A stretch of 19,699 bases of DNA from JBDSTZ01 sp039927975 (GCA_039927975.1 JBDSTZ010000213.1:1-19699); one strand, 5' to 3'. Numbered from the stretch's first letter, positions 1 through 7,280 are shown. Numbers and translations are program-made. The notes: generated from the sequence alone by a model not told the origin.

Positions 1-180
1 GTCGGCGGGAATCGCCACCTTGCCGTTGGGGACCATCAATGCCGTTCCCCAACTGCTGACAAAGCCCTGCCGGGCTGCGCCCGGTTGCGACGAGGGCAGC
101 GGCGCGCATGCCGCCACGGCGGCAAGAATCAGCGCTGCGAGCGCCCGTCCATACATGCGGCCAGCGTGAATTTTTCCCAT
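1..180 (-). CDS. Probable exported SGNH/GDSL-type hydrolase, N-terminal fragment
   Basis: Only the first 60 codons are in the window; the frame is open to the left edge. The N-terminus has a basic segment, a hydrophobic Ala/Leu stretch and a Cys at residue 25 preceded by Val-Ala-Ala, which looks like a lipoprotein signal peptide. The start of the mature part, FVSSWGTALMVP, resembles the 'SWGTA' opening of many secreted SGNH/GDSL hydrolases (esterase/lipase fold). The catalytic Ser block is outside the window, so the family call is tentative. An ATG at 156 is an equally plausible start; neither start has a well-spaced ribosome-binding site. The gene is divergent from the lactonase gene to its right. 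Confidence 0.45.
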   Translation of the reverse strand, partial: MGKIHAGRMYGRALAALILAAVAACAPLPSSQPGAARQGFVSSWGTALMVPNGKVAIPAD

Positions 181-390
181 CCTCGGATGTCCGTGCTCGT
201 CGTGAAAGAGGCCGATGTTACCTTGATCATTTGCCGCTGTCCATGAACCACGAAGCTACGCCGGCAATCCCTGCGACACCGCCATGCTGCCGCACCGCGA
301 AGTGCTGATTGTCACCGGCAGCGACATGACGGTGGGGCCGCGCTACAAATGGCCAGCGGGGAGTTAGGCAAGGGGGAATGGTCGGCCTGT

Positions 391-422
391 CGGATTGTCG
401 GATTGTCGGATTGTCGGATTAT
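391..422. repeat. Octamer tandem repeat, 4 copies of CGGATTGT
   Basis: Four head-to-tail copies of CGGATTGT run at 391-398, 399-406, 407-414 and 415-422; the last has a single change (CGGATTAT). The array is intergenic, upstream of the lactonase. A unit that is not a multiple of three, outside any gene, suggests slipped-strand expansion. Confidence 0.85.
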
Positions 423-510
423 CCAAGGCCGGGACGGCGTTGCGGCCAGGCGGGGCTGGCGGAGGCGAATTTTTGCTTCTCAAGGACACCCGTCCCGGCG
501 GCATCGTGGG

Positions 511-516
511 TACAAT
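511..516 (+). promoter_or_regulatory. Candidate -10 box for the lactonase gene
   Basis: TACAAT matches the sigma-70 -10 consensus at five of six bases and lies 36 bp before the chosen ATG. No convincing -35 box is found 16-18 bp upstream, so this is weak. Confidence 0.25.
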
Positions 517-552
517 ATTGTTCTCCATAAGAAAGCCTCCCAAGCGTCCAGC

Positions 553-1437
553 ATGAACAATATCCAACCCACCTGTCTCTGGCCCGTGGCCGCGCATCTG
601 GGCGAAGGCCCGATCTGGCATGCGCCATCGCGTTCGGTGTTTTTTGTCGATATCAAGAAGCACTTGGTCCACCGCTGCAATGAAGACGGCGGCGAGCGGC
701 AAAGCTGGCAAGCGCCGCAGCAGGTCGGCTTCATCGTGCCGCTGGCCGGCGGCGATTTCGTGTGCGGCGGCGAGGACGGCTTGTACAAGTTCAGCCCCGC
801 GAGCGGCGCGTTCACGCGGATCCGCGCGATCGAGTCCGAGTTGACCGGCAATCGCTTCAACGACGGCTTCGTCGACGCCGCCGGCAGCCTCTGGTTCGGT
901 TCGATGGATAACAGTGAATCGGAACCAACCGGCTCGCTGTACCGGATCGGGACTGGGGGCGCGCTCGAACGCCTCGACCGCGACTACATCATCTCCAACG
1001 GGCCGACCCTGAGCCCCGACGGCAAAACCCTGTACCACACCGATACCCGCCGGCGCACCATCTACGCCTTCGACGCGCTGGACGATGGCAGCCTGGCACG
1101 CAAGCGCGTGTTCGTGGTGCCGGCGGCGCCCGGCAATCCGGACGGCATGGCGGTCGATGCCGAAGGCGTGTTGTGGGTGACGATGTTTCGCGGCGCACGC
1201 ATCGACCGCTACACGCCGGACGGCGCGCTGATCGACAGCGTCGCCTTCCCGGTACCGAACATCACCAAGCTGGCCTTCGGCGGCGACGACCTGCGCACCG
1301 TGTACGTCACCACCGCCTGGAAGGGCATGTCGGAGCAGGAGCTGGCCGAGTGGCCGCTGGCCGGCGGCCTGTTCACCTTCCGCAGCCCGACGCCGGGGCT
1401 GCCGCACAACGTTTGCACGGACGCCGTCGAAGGCTGA
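553..1437 (+). CDS. SMP-30/gluconolactonase/LRE family protein (sugar lactonase)
   Basis: A 294-residue protein that should fold as a six-bladed beta-propeller and hydrolyse a sugar lactone such as glucono- or arabinonolactone, using a divalent metal. Metal-site residues fit the family: Glu18 (GEGP), Asn149 (ISNGPTLSPD) and Asp197 (NPDGMAVD). Arg101/Asn103 (RFNDGF) match the substrate-binding pair of SMP-30. There is no signal peptide, so it is probably cytoplasmic. The ATG at 553 is chosen because the longer upstream frame runs through the octamer repeat and is low-complexity. The gene is not in an obvious operon; a hairpin follows its stop codon directly. Exact substrate is unknown. It could take a lactone made by the sugar-oxidising cluster further right, but nothing in the sequence shows that link. 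Confidence 0.9.
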   Translation: MNNIQPTCLWPVAAHLGEGPIWHAPSRSVFFVDIKKHLVHRCNEDGGERQSWQAPQQVGFIVPLAGGDFVCGGEDGLYKFSPASGAFTRIRAIESELTGNRFNDGFVDAAGSLWFGSMDNSESEPTGSLYRIGTGGALERLDRDYIISNGPTLSPDGKTLYHTDTRRRTIYAFDALDDGSLARKRVFVVPAAPGNPDGMAVDAEGVLWVTMFRGARIDRYTPDGALIDSVAFPVPNITKLAFGGDDLRTVYVTTAWKGMSEQELAEWPLAGGLFTFRSPTPGLPHNVCTDAVEG

Positions 1438-1439
1438 TG

Positions 1440-1464
1440 CACGGGGTCTGTTTAAGACCTCGTG
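1440..1464 (+). terminator. Strong hairpin after the lactonase stop codon (possible terminator)
   Basis: CACGGGGTCT and AGACCTCGTG form a 10-bp stem (one G-U pair) around the loop GTTTA, starting 2 nt after the stop codon. There is no T-run after the stem on either strand, so it is not a textbook intrinsic terminator. It may act with Rho or as a 3'-end stabiliser. Confidence 0.5.
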
Positions 1465-1470
1465 AGTGTT

Positions 1471-1598
1471 CGTCATCCCCGCGCATTCAACGTCGTCCCC
1501 GCGAAGGCGGTACCCCCACCGTCTTCAGCGTCCTCCCCGCGAAAGTGGTGCCCCCACCGTCTTCAGCGTCGTCCCCGCGCAGGCGGGGATCCATGGCA
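1471..1598. repeat. Intergenic repeat with 38-bp period ('GTCATCCCCGCG...' type)
   Basis: A partial unit (1471-1490) is followed by units at 1491-1528, 1529-1566 and 1567-1598. Each begins CGTC(G/C)TCCCCGCG; the first two end in the same CCACCGTCTTCAG. The last unit contains CCCCGCGCAGGCGGGG, a short inverted repeat. This resembles the widespread intergenic repeat whose translation gives 'VIPAQAGIH', which is often mis-annotated as small proteins. No coding function is likely. Confidence 0.8.
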
Positions 1599-1770
1599 CG
1601 TGCGCGAATCGGCGCCATGATTCCCCGTCGAGGAACGGATGGCCGCGAGACGCTCGCCACCATCCTCCCTAAATTCGTACATACGTCGAGATATGCGCGA
1701 CCGGCTAGCTGTGATAGTGTTGAGTTTCTATCAGTATCGATAGCACCGGTCATCACCGCAAGAGCGCCCA

Positions 1771-2499
1771 TTGGAACTAAGTCTCTCACCTAACCCTGAT
1801 CACCGCGATCACGCCGGCCGCACGCTTGCGCGCATCGGCGCCGTGCTGGCTTTGCACCTCCTCGTGCTGGCGCTGTTCATCGGCGCGGACCGCATCGTCC
1901 TGCCCAAGATACCGGTCGACGCACGCATCATGGCTGTGCTGGTGCCCGATGCGCCAAAACCGCCGCCACCGCCGCCGCCGCCCGAATCGCCAAAAGCCAA
2001 ACCCGACCCCGTCAAGGCGCCGTCACCGTTGCGCGAATCAGCCGCCCGGCCGCTGCGCGATATCGAAGTCAAGCCGCAAACCGAGATCGTCGCGACCGTC
2101 ATCGAGAACGCCTTGCCGGTGGAAGTCGCAGGCGGCAAAGCCGATGCCAACGGCAGCGCCGGCAGCGGCAAGACCGGCGCCGGCACTGCGGCCGCGGGCG
2201 GCGGCGGTTCGGTCAAGGTGCGCGCCATCATCGACCCGAACAAATGCGAACGGCCGCGCCTCACCGGCATCGCCGCGAGACGCTTCGACATGGTCGGCGA
2301 CGTCGTGCTAGCCATTAAGATCGATGTCGATGGCAGCGTGCCGCGCGCGCGCGTGGTCAGGTCGAGCGGATTCGCGCCGCTCGACGAAGCGGCGATCGAG
2401 GGATCGACGCACTGCCGTTTCGTCGCGGCCAAGGTGGACGGCGTGCCGGTCGCCTCATGGGAGCTGTTCCGCTTCAGCTGGAGCAACTCCGATCGATGA
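1771..2499 (+). CDS. Energy transducer TonB family protein
   Basis: This 242-residue protein has the layout of TonB: a short cytoplasmic N-terminus, one membrane anchor (about residues 22-38), a Pro-rich periplasmic linker (about 60-86, with a run of eight Pro), a Gly/Ala-rich stretch (about 120-146), and a C-terminal TonB domain (about 170-238; core GDVVLAIKIDVDGSVPRARV). It would couple the inner-membrane proton-motive force to outer-membrane TonB-dependent receptors. The start is a TTG at 1771; no in-frame ATG precedes the anchor, so TTG is the best choice, though its ribosome-binding site is weak. No exbB, exbD or receptor gene is adjacent, making it an orphan TonB, as is common in bacteria with many receptors. 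Confidence 0.88.
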   Translation: MELSLSPNPDHRDHAGRTLARIGAVLALHLLVLALFIGADRIVLPKIPVDARIMAVLVPDAPKPPPPPPPPESPKAKPDPVKAPSPLRESAARPLRDIEVKPQTEIVATVIENALPVEVAGGKADANGSAGSGKTGAGTAAAGGGGSVKVRAIIDPNKCERPRLTGIAARRFDMVGDVVLAIKIDVDGSVPRARVVRSSGFAPLDEAAIEGSTHCRFVAAKVDGVPVASWELFRFSWSNSDR

Positions 2500-2544
2500 T
2501 GTGCCTCCCGCCTGCGTGGTACATTGCGCGCTGCTGACAATATG

Positions 2545-2549
2545 AGGAG
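2545..2549 (+). promoter_or_regulatory. Ribosome-binding site of the CHMI-like gene
   Basis: AGGAG stands 8 nt before the ATG at 2558 and fixes that start, which also leaves Pro as the first residue after Met removal. Confidence 0.8.
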
Positions 2550-2557
2550 AACACACC

Positions 2558-2947
2558 ATGCCGCACCTGCGCATTGAATACACCGGCAACGTGGCCGAAC
2601 CGGGCGCGATGGACGCCCTCTGCAAGGACTTGGCGCTGACCCTGGTCCGTATTGAGGATGGCAAGGGCGGCCTGCTGTTTCCACTCGAAGGCACGCGCGT
2701 GCTGGCCTGTCCGGCTGCGCATTGGGCGGTGGGTGACGGCGAAAAGGAGCGCGGCTTCGTCTACCTGAACCTGCGCATCGCGCCCGGCCGCACCGCAGCC
2801 CAGATGAAGGCCGCGGGCGACGCCTTGCTGGCGCGCGTGGAATCGCATTTCACTAGCGCGCGGCCGGCCTGCCAGCTGCGGGTAACGCTGCATATCGATG
2901 TCGGCATGCCTGTCTACGAAGGCAAGCTGGCGTACAGCGCGCCCTGA
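2558..2947 (+). CDS. 5-carboxymethyl-2-hydroxymuconate isomerase (CHMI) family protein
   Basis: A 129-residue protein of the tautomerase superfamily, CHMI type. Its N-terminus, MPHLRIEYTGN, is typical. After Met removal, Pro1 would be the catalytic base that moves a proton between carbon atoms of a keto-enol substrate. In homoprotocatechuate (4-hydroxyphenylacetate) degradation this enzyme isomerises 5-carboxymethyl-2-hydroxymuconate. No other gene of that pathway is nearby, so the role here may be different. The length is close to the family norm (about 125). The gene follows the TonB-type gene by 58 bp and converges on the thioesterase gene with only 3 bp between stop codons. Confidence 0.85.
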   Translation: MPHLRIEYTGNVAEPGAMDALCKDLALTLVRIEDGKGGLLFPLEGTRVLACPAAHWAVGDGEKERGFVYLNLRIAPGRTAAQMKAAGDALLARVESHFTSARPACQLRVTLHIDVGMPVYEGKLAYSAP

Positions 2948-2950
2948 ACG

Positions 2951-3442
2951 CTAGCGCGGACGAAGGCTCAGGCGCGACTGCTTGCGCAGTTCGGCCTTCC
3001 TGAACCGTTCGCGCTGCTCGTCGCTGGTGCACACCAGCGGCGGCACCGGCACCGGCTTGCGGTTGGCGTCCACCGCCACCATGGTGAAATAGCAGCTGTT
3101 CGCGTGGCGCACCAGGCGCTGCTGGATATTCTCGGTCACCACCCGAATCCCGATTTCCATCGAGCTGGTGCCGGTGTAGTTGACCGATGCCAGGAAGGTC
3201 ACCAGCTCGCCGACGTGGATCGGCTGGAGGAACATCACTTGGTCGACCGACAGCGTGACGACGTAGCTGGCGGCGTAACGGCTGGCGCAGGCATACGCCA
3301 CGCTGTCGAGGAATTTGAGGATGGTGCCGCCATGGACGTTGCCGGAGAAATTGGCCATGTCGGGCGTCATCAGCACCGTCATCGTCAATTCATGCGCGAG
3401 CCAGCCGTCGCTGTGTTGGGTAATCACGTGCGGATCTGTCAT
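2951..3442 (-). CDS. Acyl-CoA thioesterase, hotdog fold
   Basis: A 163-residue single-hotdog protein of the YciA/BACH-like acyl-CoA thioesterase group, which hydrolyses acyl-CoA to free acid and CoA in the cytoplasm, usually as a hexamer. The family signature is visible at residues 31-46: NFSGNVHGGTILKFLD, with His37-Gly-Gly at the start of the long helix and Asp46 as the probable catalytic acid. The beta-sheet segment around 62-100 (VVTLSVDQVMFLQPIHVGE) is also typical. The charged C-terminus (RERFRKAELRKQSR) is common in this group. It is transcribed alone and divergently from the cupin gene. Acyl-chain preference cannot be told. Confidence 0.92.
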   Translation of the reverse strand: MTDPHVITQHSDGWLAHELTMTVLMTPDMANFSGNVHGGTILKFLDSVAYACASRYAASYVVTLSVDQVMFLQPIHVGELVTFLASVNYTGTSSMEIGIRVVTENIQQRLVRHANSCYFTMVAVDANRKPVPVPPLVCTSDEQRERFRKAELRKQSRLSLRPR

Positions 3443-3475
3443 GGAGGTGGAGCTTTCGTCATGCGGGGAGGCTTC

Positions 3476-3481
3476 ATTCTA
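3476..3481 (-). promoter_or_regulatory. Candidate -10 box for the thioesterase gene
   Basis: Read on the minus strand this is TAGAAT (five of six to consensus), 33 bp upstream of the ATG. No good -35 box is seen at normal spacing. Confidence 0.25.
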
Positions 3482-3540
3482 CAAGAAGCCATCTGGCGCG
3501 GGCATAAACCACTGGTGCCTGCGCACGTGGGCATCGCGCC

Positions 3541-3571
3541 TTGTCGTCGCATTGGCATCTTCGGCTATAGT
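3541..3571 (+). promoter_or_regulatory. Candidate promoter of the cupin gene
   Basis: TTGTCG at 3541-3546 and TATAGT at 3566-3571 resemble -35 and -10 boxes, though the 19-bp spacer is long. Transcription would start near 3578, downstream of an in-frame TTG at 3571. This argues for the ATG at 3610 as the start. Confidence 0.35.
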
Positions 3572-3609
3572 TGCCGCTGTCATTCTCATCATTCAACCGG
3601 AGACAAGCG

Positions 3610-4023
3610 ATGTTGGCGATACTTTTGATGGCGGCCGCGCCAGCGATGGTGGTGGTGCGCGACGAAGATGTGAAACGCGAGGAGCCTCCGCCGCACGGCA
3701 ATATCGGCATGTCCACCGCCTACCGCATCAGCGACGCGGCGCCGGGCCCTCGCGAAATGGAGTTTCGCCGGCGCGACCTGCACGTGGGCGCGGCGATCGG
3801 CTTGCACGTCATCGACCATGACGAAGTCTATTACGTGGTGGCCGGCGAGGGCGACGTGACTTCGGACGGTGTGACCCGACGCGTCACGCCAGGCATGACC
3901 GCCTACCTGTACCGGGGCGCCGATGTCGGCATCAAGCAGCTCGGTAAAAAGCCGCTGTCGATCATCATCAGCTATCCGACCATAAGGCGCGCGCCGGGCA
4001 AGGAAGCGGCTGCGGTGCCGTGA
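3610..4023 (+). CDS. Small exported cupin-domain protein
   Basis: A 137-residue protein with a short hydrophobic N-terminus (MLAILLMAAAPAMVVV) that may be a signal peptide or anchor, followed by one cupin barrel (about residues 55-120). Cupin motif 1 is present as HVIDHDEVYYVVAGEG, with possible metal ligands His66, His70 and Glu72. Motif 2 (PGMTAYLYRGADVG, about 94-107) lacks the usual His, so metal binding may be weaker or different. The ATG at 3610 is chosen over a TTG at 3571 because GGAG at 3599-3602 precedes it at good spacing. It stands alone between divergent and convergent neighbours. Function is unknown; cupins range from sugar isomerases and dioxygenases to plain binding proteins. 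Confidence 0.75.
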   Translation: MLAILLMAAAPAMVVVRDEDVKREEPPPHGNIGMSTAYRISDAAPGPREMEFRRRDLHVGAAIGLHVIDHDEVYYVVAGEGDVTSDGVTRRVTPGMTAYLYRGADVGIKQLGKKPLSIIISYPTIRRAPGKEAAAVP

Positions 4024-4068
4024 TGATCGCATCCAGAAAGTACGCTGCCGGCGCTCCCCGGTCTGTGC

Positions 4069-5241
4069 TTACGATTGACCCGGCCGCACCGGCACCCACG
4101 CCGAACCACGACGGTCGCTGTCAAGTACGGCATCGATGAAGCGCAAGCCATCGATGCCATCATCGACGGTCGGCATCAGGCGCAGCGAATCCGGCACCGG
4201 CAGCCCATCGTTCACCGCATGGATCTGCGCCGCCGCTTCCCGGTACAGCTGAGCGAAGGCTTCGATATACCCCTCCGGATGTCCTGACGGGACGCGCGTC
4301 GCCGCCTCGGCCGGCGCGCTGCCGGCGCGCCCCCGCGTGATGCGCTGCGCGCAGCCGCCCTGTGGCGTGACCCACAGCTCGTTCGGATTTTCCTGGTCAA
4401 AGGCGATGCTCGCCTTGCTGCCGAACACGCGCAGCCGCAGCGCGTTTTCGCAGCCAGTCGCCATCTGGCTCGACCACAGCATGCCGCGCGCGCCGTTCGC
4501 GTAGCGCAGCATGACCTGCACGTGGTCGTCGAGCCGGCGGTTCGGCGTAAAGGCGTGCAGCTCGGCCAGCACTTCACTGGGCAGCATGCCGCTGACGAAA
4601 CCAGCCAGGTGATAAGCATGGGTGCCGATGTCGCCCACGCAGCCGGTCGGGCCGGCGCGCAGCGGATCGTTGTGCCAGTTGTGGCGCTGGTAGTCGTCGC
4701 CCTGGTTGGCGGCATCGGCCAGCCAGTCCTGCGCGTATTCCACCTGCACCAGCCGCACTTCGCCGATTTCGCCCGCTTCGACCATGCTGCGCGCGTGGCG
4801 CACCATCGGGTAGCCGGCATACACGTGGGTCAGGGCGAACACGCGATTGCGCGCGCGGGCCAGCGCCGACAGCGCTTCGCCTTCGGCCAGCGAGATGGCC
4901 AGCGGCTTGTCGCAGATGACGTGGATGCCGGCGTCGAGGAGGGCGCTGGCGACCGGCGCGTGCAGATAGTTGGGCGTGACGATGGCGACGGCGTCGATGC
5001 CGTCGGCGCGCAGCGCTTCCTGGCGCGCCATCTCGCGATAGTCGCTGTAGCTGCGGGCGGGATCGAGACCAATGGCGGCCGCGCTGGCGCTGGCCTTCTC
5101 CGGTTCGCTCGACAGCGCGCCGGCGACGATCTCGTAGCAGTCGTCGAGGCGGGCGGCGATGCGGTGCACGGCGCCGATGAAGGCGCCGTCGCCGCCGCCG
5201 ACCATGCCGAGTCTCAAGCGGCGCGGGGCGATGGCGCTCAT
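4069..5241 (-). CDS. Gfo/Idh/MocA family NAD(P)-dependent oxidoreductase
   Basis: A 390-residue cytoplasmic sugar dehydrogenase/reductase. The N-terminal Rossmann fold has LGMVGGGDGAFIG (residues 11-23). The catalytic set is visible: Lys112 in CDKPLA, and Asp204 and His208 in GDIGTHAYH. No signal peptide is present, unlike the Tat-exported members of the family. The start at 5241 overlaps the stop of the upstream TIM-barrel gene as ATGA, pointing to translational coupling; a longer upstream frame is Arg-rich shadow sequence. It is the last gene of the nine-gene operon. By analogy with 3-keto-glycoside loci it probably reduces or oxidises C3 of the imported sugar, but position and substrate are inferred. 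Confidence 0.93.
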   Translation of the reverse strand: MSAIAPRRLRLGMVGGGDGAFIGAVHRIAARLDDCYEIVAGALSSEPEKASASAAAIGLDPARSYSDYREMARQEALRADGIDAVAIVTPNYLHAPVASALLDAGIHVICDKPLAISLAEGEALSALARARNRVFALTHVYAGYPMVRHARSMVEAGEIGEVRLVQVEYAQDWLADAANQGDDYQRHNWHNDPLRAGPTGCVGDIGTHAYHLAGFVSGMLPSEVLAELHAFTPNRRLDDHVQVMLRYANGARGMLWSSQMATGCENALRLRVFGSKASIAFDQENPNELWVTPQGGCAQRITRGRAGSAPAEAATRVPSGHPEGYIEAFAQLYREAAAQIHAVNDGLPVPDSLRLMPTVDDGIDGLRFIDAVLDSDRRGSAWVPVRPGQS

Positions 5242-6293
5242 GCGCTCAACCCCAGCAGCGACTGCAGTTGTTCGCGTTGCGCGCCGCTGGCGGCGAAGTC
5301 GTCGAAGGCGCGTTCGGCCACCCGGATGATGTGGCGCGTGATGAAGTCGGCCCCTTCGCGCGCGCCGTCCTCGGGATGCTTCAGGCAGCATTCCCATTCC
5401 AGCACGGCCCAGCCGGGATAATCGTACTGCGCCAGCTTCGAGAAGATGGCGCCGAAGTCGATCTGTCCGTCGCCCAGCGAGCGAAAACGTCCCGCGCGCT
5501 CGGTCCAGCTGCCGTAGCCGCCGTACACGCCTTGGCGGCCGTTCGGTCTGAACTCGGCGTCCTTCACATGGAAAGCCTTGATGCGTGCGTGATAAATGTC
5601 GATGAAGGCCAGGTAGTCGAGCTGCTGGAGTACGAAGTGACTCGGGTCGTACAGGATGCTGGCGCGGCGGTGGCCGCCGACGGCGTCGAGGAAGCGCTCG
5701 AAGCTTACGCCGTCATGCAGGTCGTCGCCGGGATGCAGCTCGTAGCACAGGTCGACGCCGGCGTCTTCAAAGGCATCGAGGATGGGTAGCCAGCGGCGCC
5801 CCAGTTCATCGAAGGCCGCTTCCACCAGGCCGCTTGGCCGCTGCGGCCACGGATACAGGTAGGGCCAGGCCAGCGCGCCGGAGAAGGTGGCGTGCGCGGC
5901 GAGGCCAAGCCGGCGCGACGCGCGCGCCGCGTTTTTCAGCTGTCCAATGGCCCATTCGGTGCGCGCCGGCGGATTGCCGCGCACTTCCGGTGCGGCGAAG
6001 CCGTCGAGCAAGGCGTCATAGGCGGGATGCACCGCCACCAGCTGGCCCTGCAAATGGGTCGATAGTTCGGTCACCTGCAAGCCATGCCGGGCCAGCAGAC
6101 CATTGATTTCGTCGCAATAGATCTGGCTATCGGCGGCGAGGTCGAGGTCGAACAGGCGGCGGTCGCACGGCAGCTGGATGCCTTTGTAGCCCATGCCGGC
6201 AGCCCAGCCGGCCAGGCCGGCGAGCGTGTCGAAGGGCGCTTCCGGCCCCATGAACTGGGCCAGGAAGATGGCTGGCCCCTTGATGGTTTTCAT
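5238..6293 (-). CDS. Cytoplasmic sugar phosphate isomerase/epimerase-like TIM-barrel protein
   Basis: A 351-residue member of the xylose-isomerase-like TIM-barrel superfamily (AP_endonuc_2). The four metal ligands of the fold are visible: Glu185 (CYELHPGDD), Asp216 (LYDPSHF), His242 (AFHVKD) and Glu299 (VLEWE). There is no signal peptide. The ribosome-binding site AAGGA precedes the ATG. The 3' end overlaps the Gfo/Idh/MocA gene by 4 bp, so the two enzymes are probably made in fixed proportion. Such pairs are typical of pathways in which a 3-keto sugar or glycoside is isomerised, epimerised or cleaved by beta-elimination. Annotated family names overstate certainty: the substrate need not carry a phosphate. 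Confidence 0.9.
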   Translation of the reverse strand: MKTIKGPAIFLAQFMGPEAPFDTLAGLAGWAAGMGYKGIQLPCDRRLFDLDLAADSQIYCDEINGLLARHGLQVTELSTHLQGQLVAVHPAYDALLDGFAAPEVRGNPPARTEWAIGQLKNAARASRRLGLAAHATFSGALAWPYLYPWPQRPSGLVEAAFDELGRRWLPILDAFEDAGVDLCYELHPGDDLHDGVSFERFLDAVGGHRRASILYDPSHFVLQQLDYLAFIDIYHARIKAFHVKDAEFRPNGRQGVYGGYGSWTERAGRFRSLGDGQIDFGAIFSKLAQYDYPGWAVLEWECCLKHPEDGAREGADFITRHIIRVAERAFDDFAASGAQREQLQSLLGLSA

Positions 6294-6319
6294 GCTCGAA
6301 TCCTTGTGGAGCAGCGCGC

Positions 6320-7280
6320 TCAGTACGGCGAAGCTGGAAAATAAAACTGGCCGGCGTTCTCGCGCGTGATCAGCACCGATGGCACGATGGTCTTGGCCGG
6401 CATCGCTTCACCCTTCAGGCGCGCGGTGGCGGTCAGCTTGATCGCGTCGTAGATGAATTTGGGCGAATACGACACGTTGGCTTGAACCAGCTTGTCGCCG
6501 TCGATGATCTTCTTGACAGCGGTCTTGGCGCCGGCGCCGCCGAACACTTCCTTGATGTCGCTGCGCTTGGCCTTGCTCGATCGCCTTGAGCACGCCGATC
6601 GCCATGTCGTCGTCGGCCGCCCACACGGCGTCGATCTGCTTGAAGCGCGTGAGGTAGTCCTGCATCACCTTGAAGGCGTCGTCGCGGTTCCAGTTGCCGT
6701 ACTTGGCGTCGAGGACCTTGATGCCGGGGTTGGCGGCCATCACGGCATTGAAGGCGTCCACGCGCTCCTTGTCGATGGTGCTCGGCATGCCGCGCAGGAC
6801 CACGATATTGCCTTTGCCGCCGAGCTTTTTGGCGAGATATTCTGCCGGCAGCCGGCCGAAGGCGGTATTGTCGCCGGCGACATAGGCGTTCTGCGCATTG
6901 GGATTGGTGAGGCCGCGATCGACCACGGTGACGAACACGCCCTTGTTCTTGAGCTGCGATACCGGCTGGGTCAGCGAGGCCGATTCGAGCGGCAGGATGA
7001 CCAGCGTGTTGATCTTGTTCACGGCCAGCAGATCCTGCAGCTGGTTGGCCTGTTCGGGCGCGCTGCCGGCGGTCTTGACGATGATCTTGAGCGTGGGGTT
7101 GGCTGCCTCCAGTTCCTTCTTGGCCTGGTTGGCCCACCAGACGATGCCGCCGGTGAAGCCGTGGGTGGCGGTCGGTATCGCCACGCCAAGCACGATCTTG
7201 TCGGCGGCGGTGGCGACTGTGGCGGCGCTGGCGCCCAGGGCCAGCAGGGTGGCGCAGGCGATTCGGGTCAGTCGGCGCAT
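6320..7280 (-). pseudogene. Sugar ABC transporter substrate-binding protein, frame broken by one extra base
   Basis: This encodes an RbsB-like periplasmic sugar-binding protein (type 1 periplasmic-binding fold). A signal peptide opens it (MRRLTRIACATLLALG..., cleavage near TAA-DKI), followed by a typical lobe sequence with DRGLTNPNA and WAADDDMAIGVLKAIEQ. After about residue 235 the reading frame shifts: the family-like tail resumes in another frame with RSDIKEVFGGAGAKTAV and runs to the stop at 6320. Removing one T of the TT pair at 6573-6574 restores one frame of about 319 residues, reading EQAKRSDIKEVFGG. As written, translation would run to 6408 and end in an Arg-rich nonsense tail. Either the gene is inactive in this strain or the base is a sequencing error. 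A good ribosome-binding site (AAGGA) precedes the ATG at 7280, and codon use on both sides is normal, which favours an error or a very recent mutation. Confidence 0.88.

Larger units (their letters stand above)
181..552. other. Gene-free region with tandem repeat and gene-remnant-like frame
   Basis: This 372-bp gap separates two divergent genes. It holds an octamer tandem repeat at 391-422, a possible -10 box at 511-516 for the lactonase, and a short plus-strand frame at about 227-358 with no start codon. That frame reads like real protein (LPHREVLIVTGSDMTVGPR) and could be a remnant of a lost gene, but I do not recognise the family. Confidence 0.5.
1438..1770. other. Gene-free region with hairpin, repeat array and TonB promoter region
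   Basis: From left to right this 333-bp gap holds the hairpin at 1440-1464, the 38-bp-period repeat at 1471-1598, and about 170 bp upstream of the TonB-type gene. The last part includes a small inverted repeat, CTATC-6 nt-GATAG, around 1728-1743. I see no convincing sigma-70 promoter pair or Fur box. Confidence 0.5.

Noticed and set aside
349..552. N-terminal extension of the lactonase to 349
   Set aside because: The extension translates the octamer repeat and has no family similarity; the ATG at 553 gives a normal SMP-30 N-terminus.
1471..1598. CRISPR array
   Set aside because: The period is 38 bp with no separate unique spacers, units differ at several positions, and no cas genes are present.
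1466..1672. Small protein of the 'VIPAQAGIH' type
   Set aside because: It is a translation of the intergenic repeat, a known source of false genes.
1700..1770. Fur box or iron-regulated promoter before the TonB-type gene
   Set aside because: A GATAG/CTATC inverted repeat is present, but the sequence does not match the GATAATGATAATCATTATC consensus well.
4040..4072. Bidirectional terminator between the cupin and Gfo/Idh/MocA genes
   Set aside because: Outer (GTA/TAC) and inner (CCGG/CCGG) arms exist, but the pairing is broken by several mismatches and no real T-run follows on either strand.
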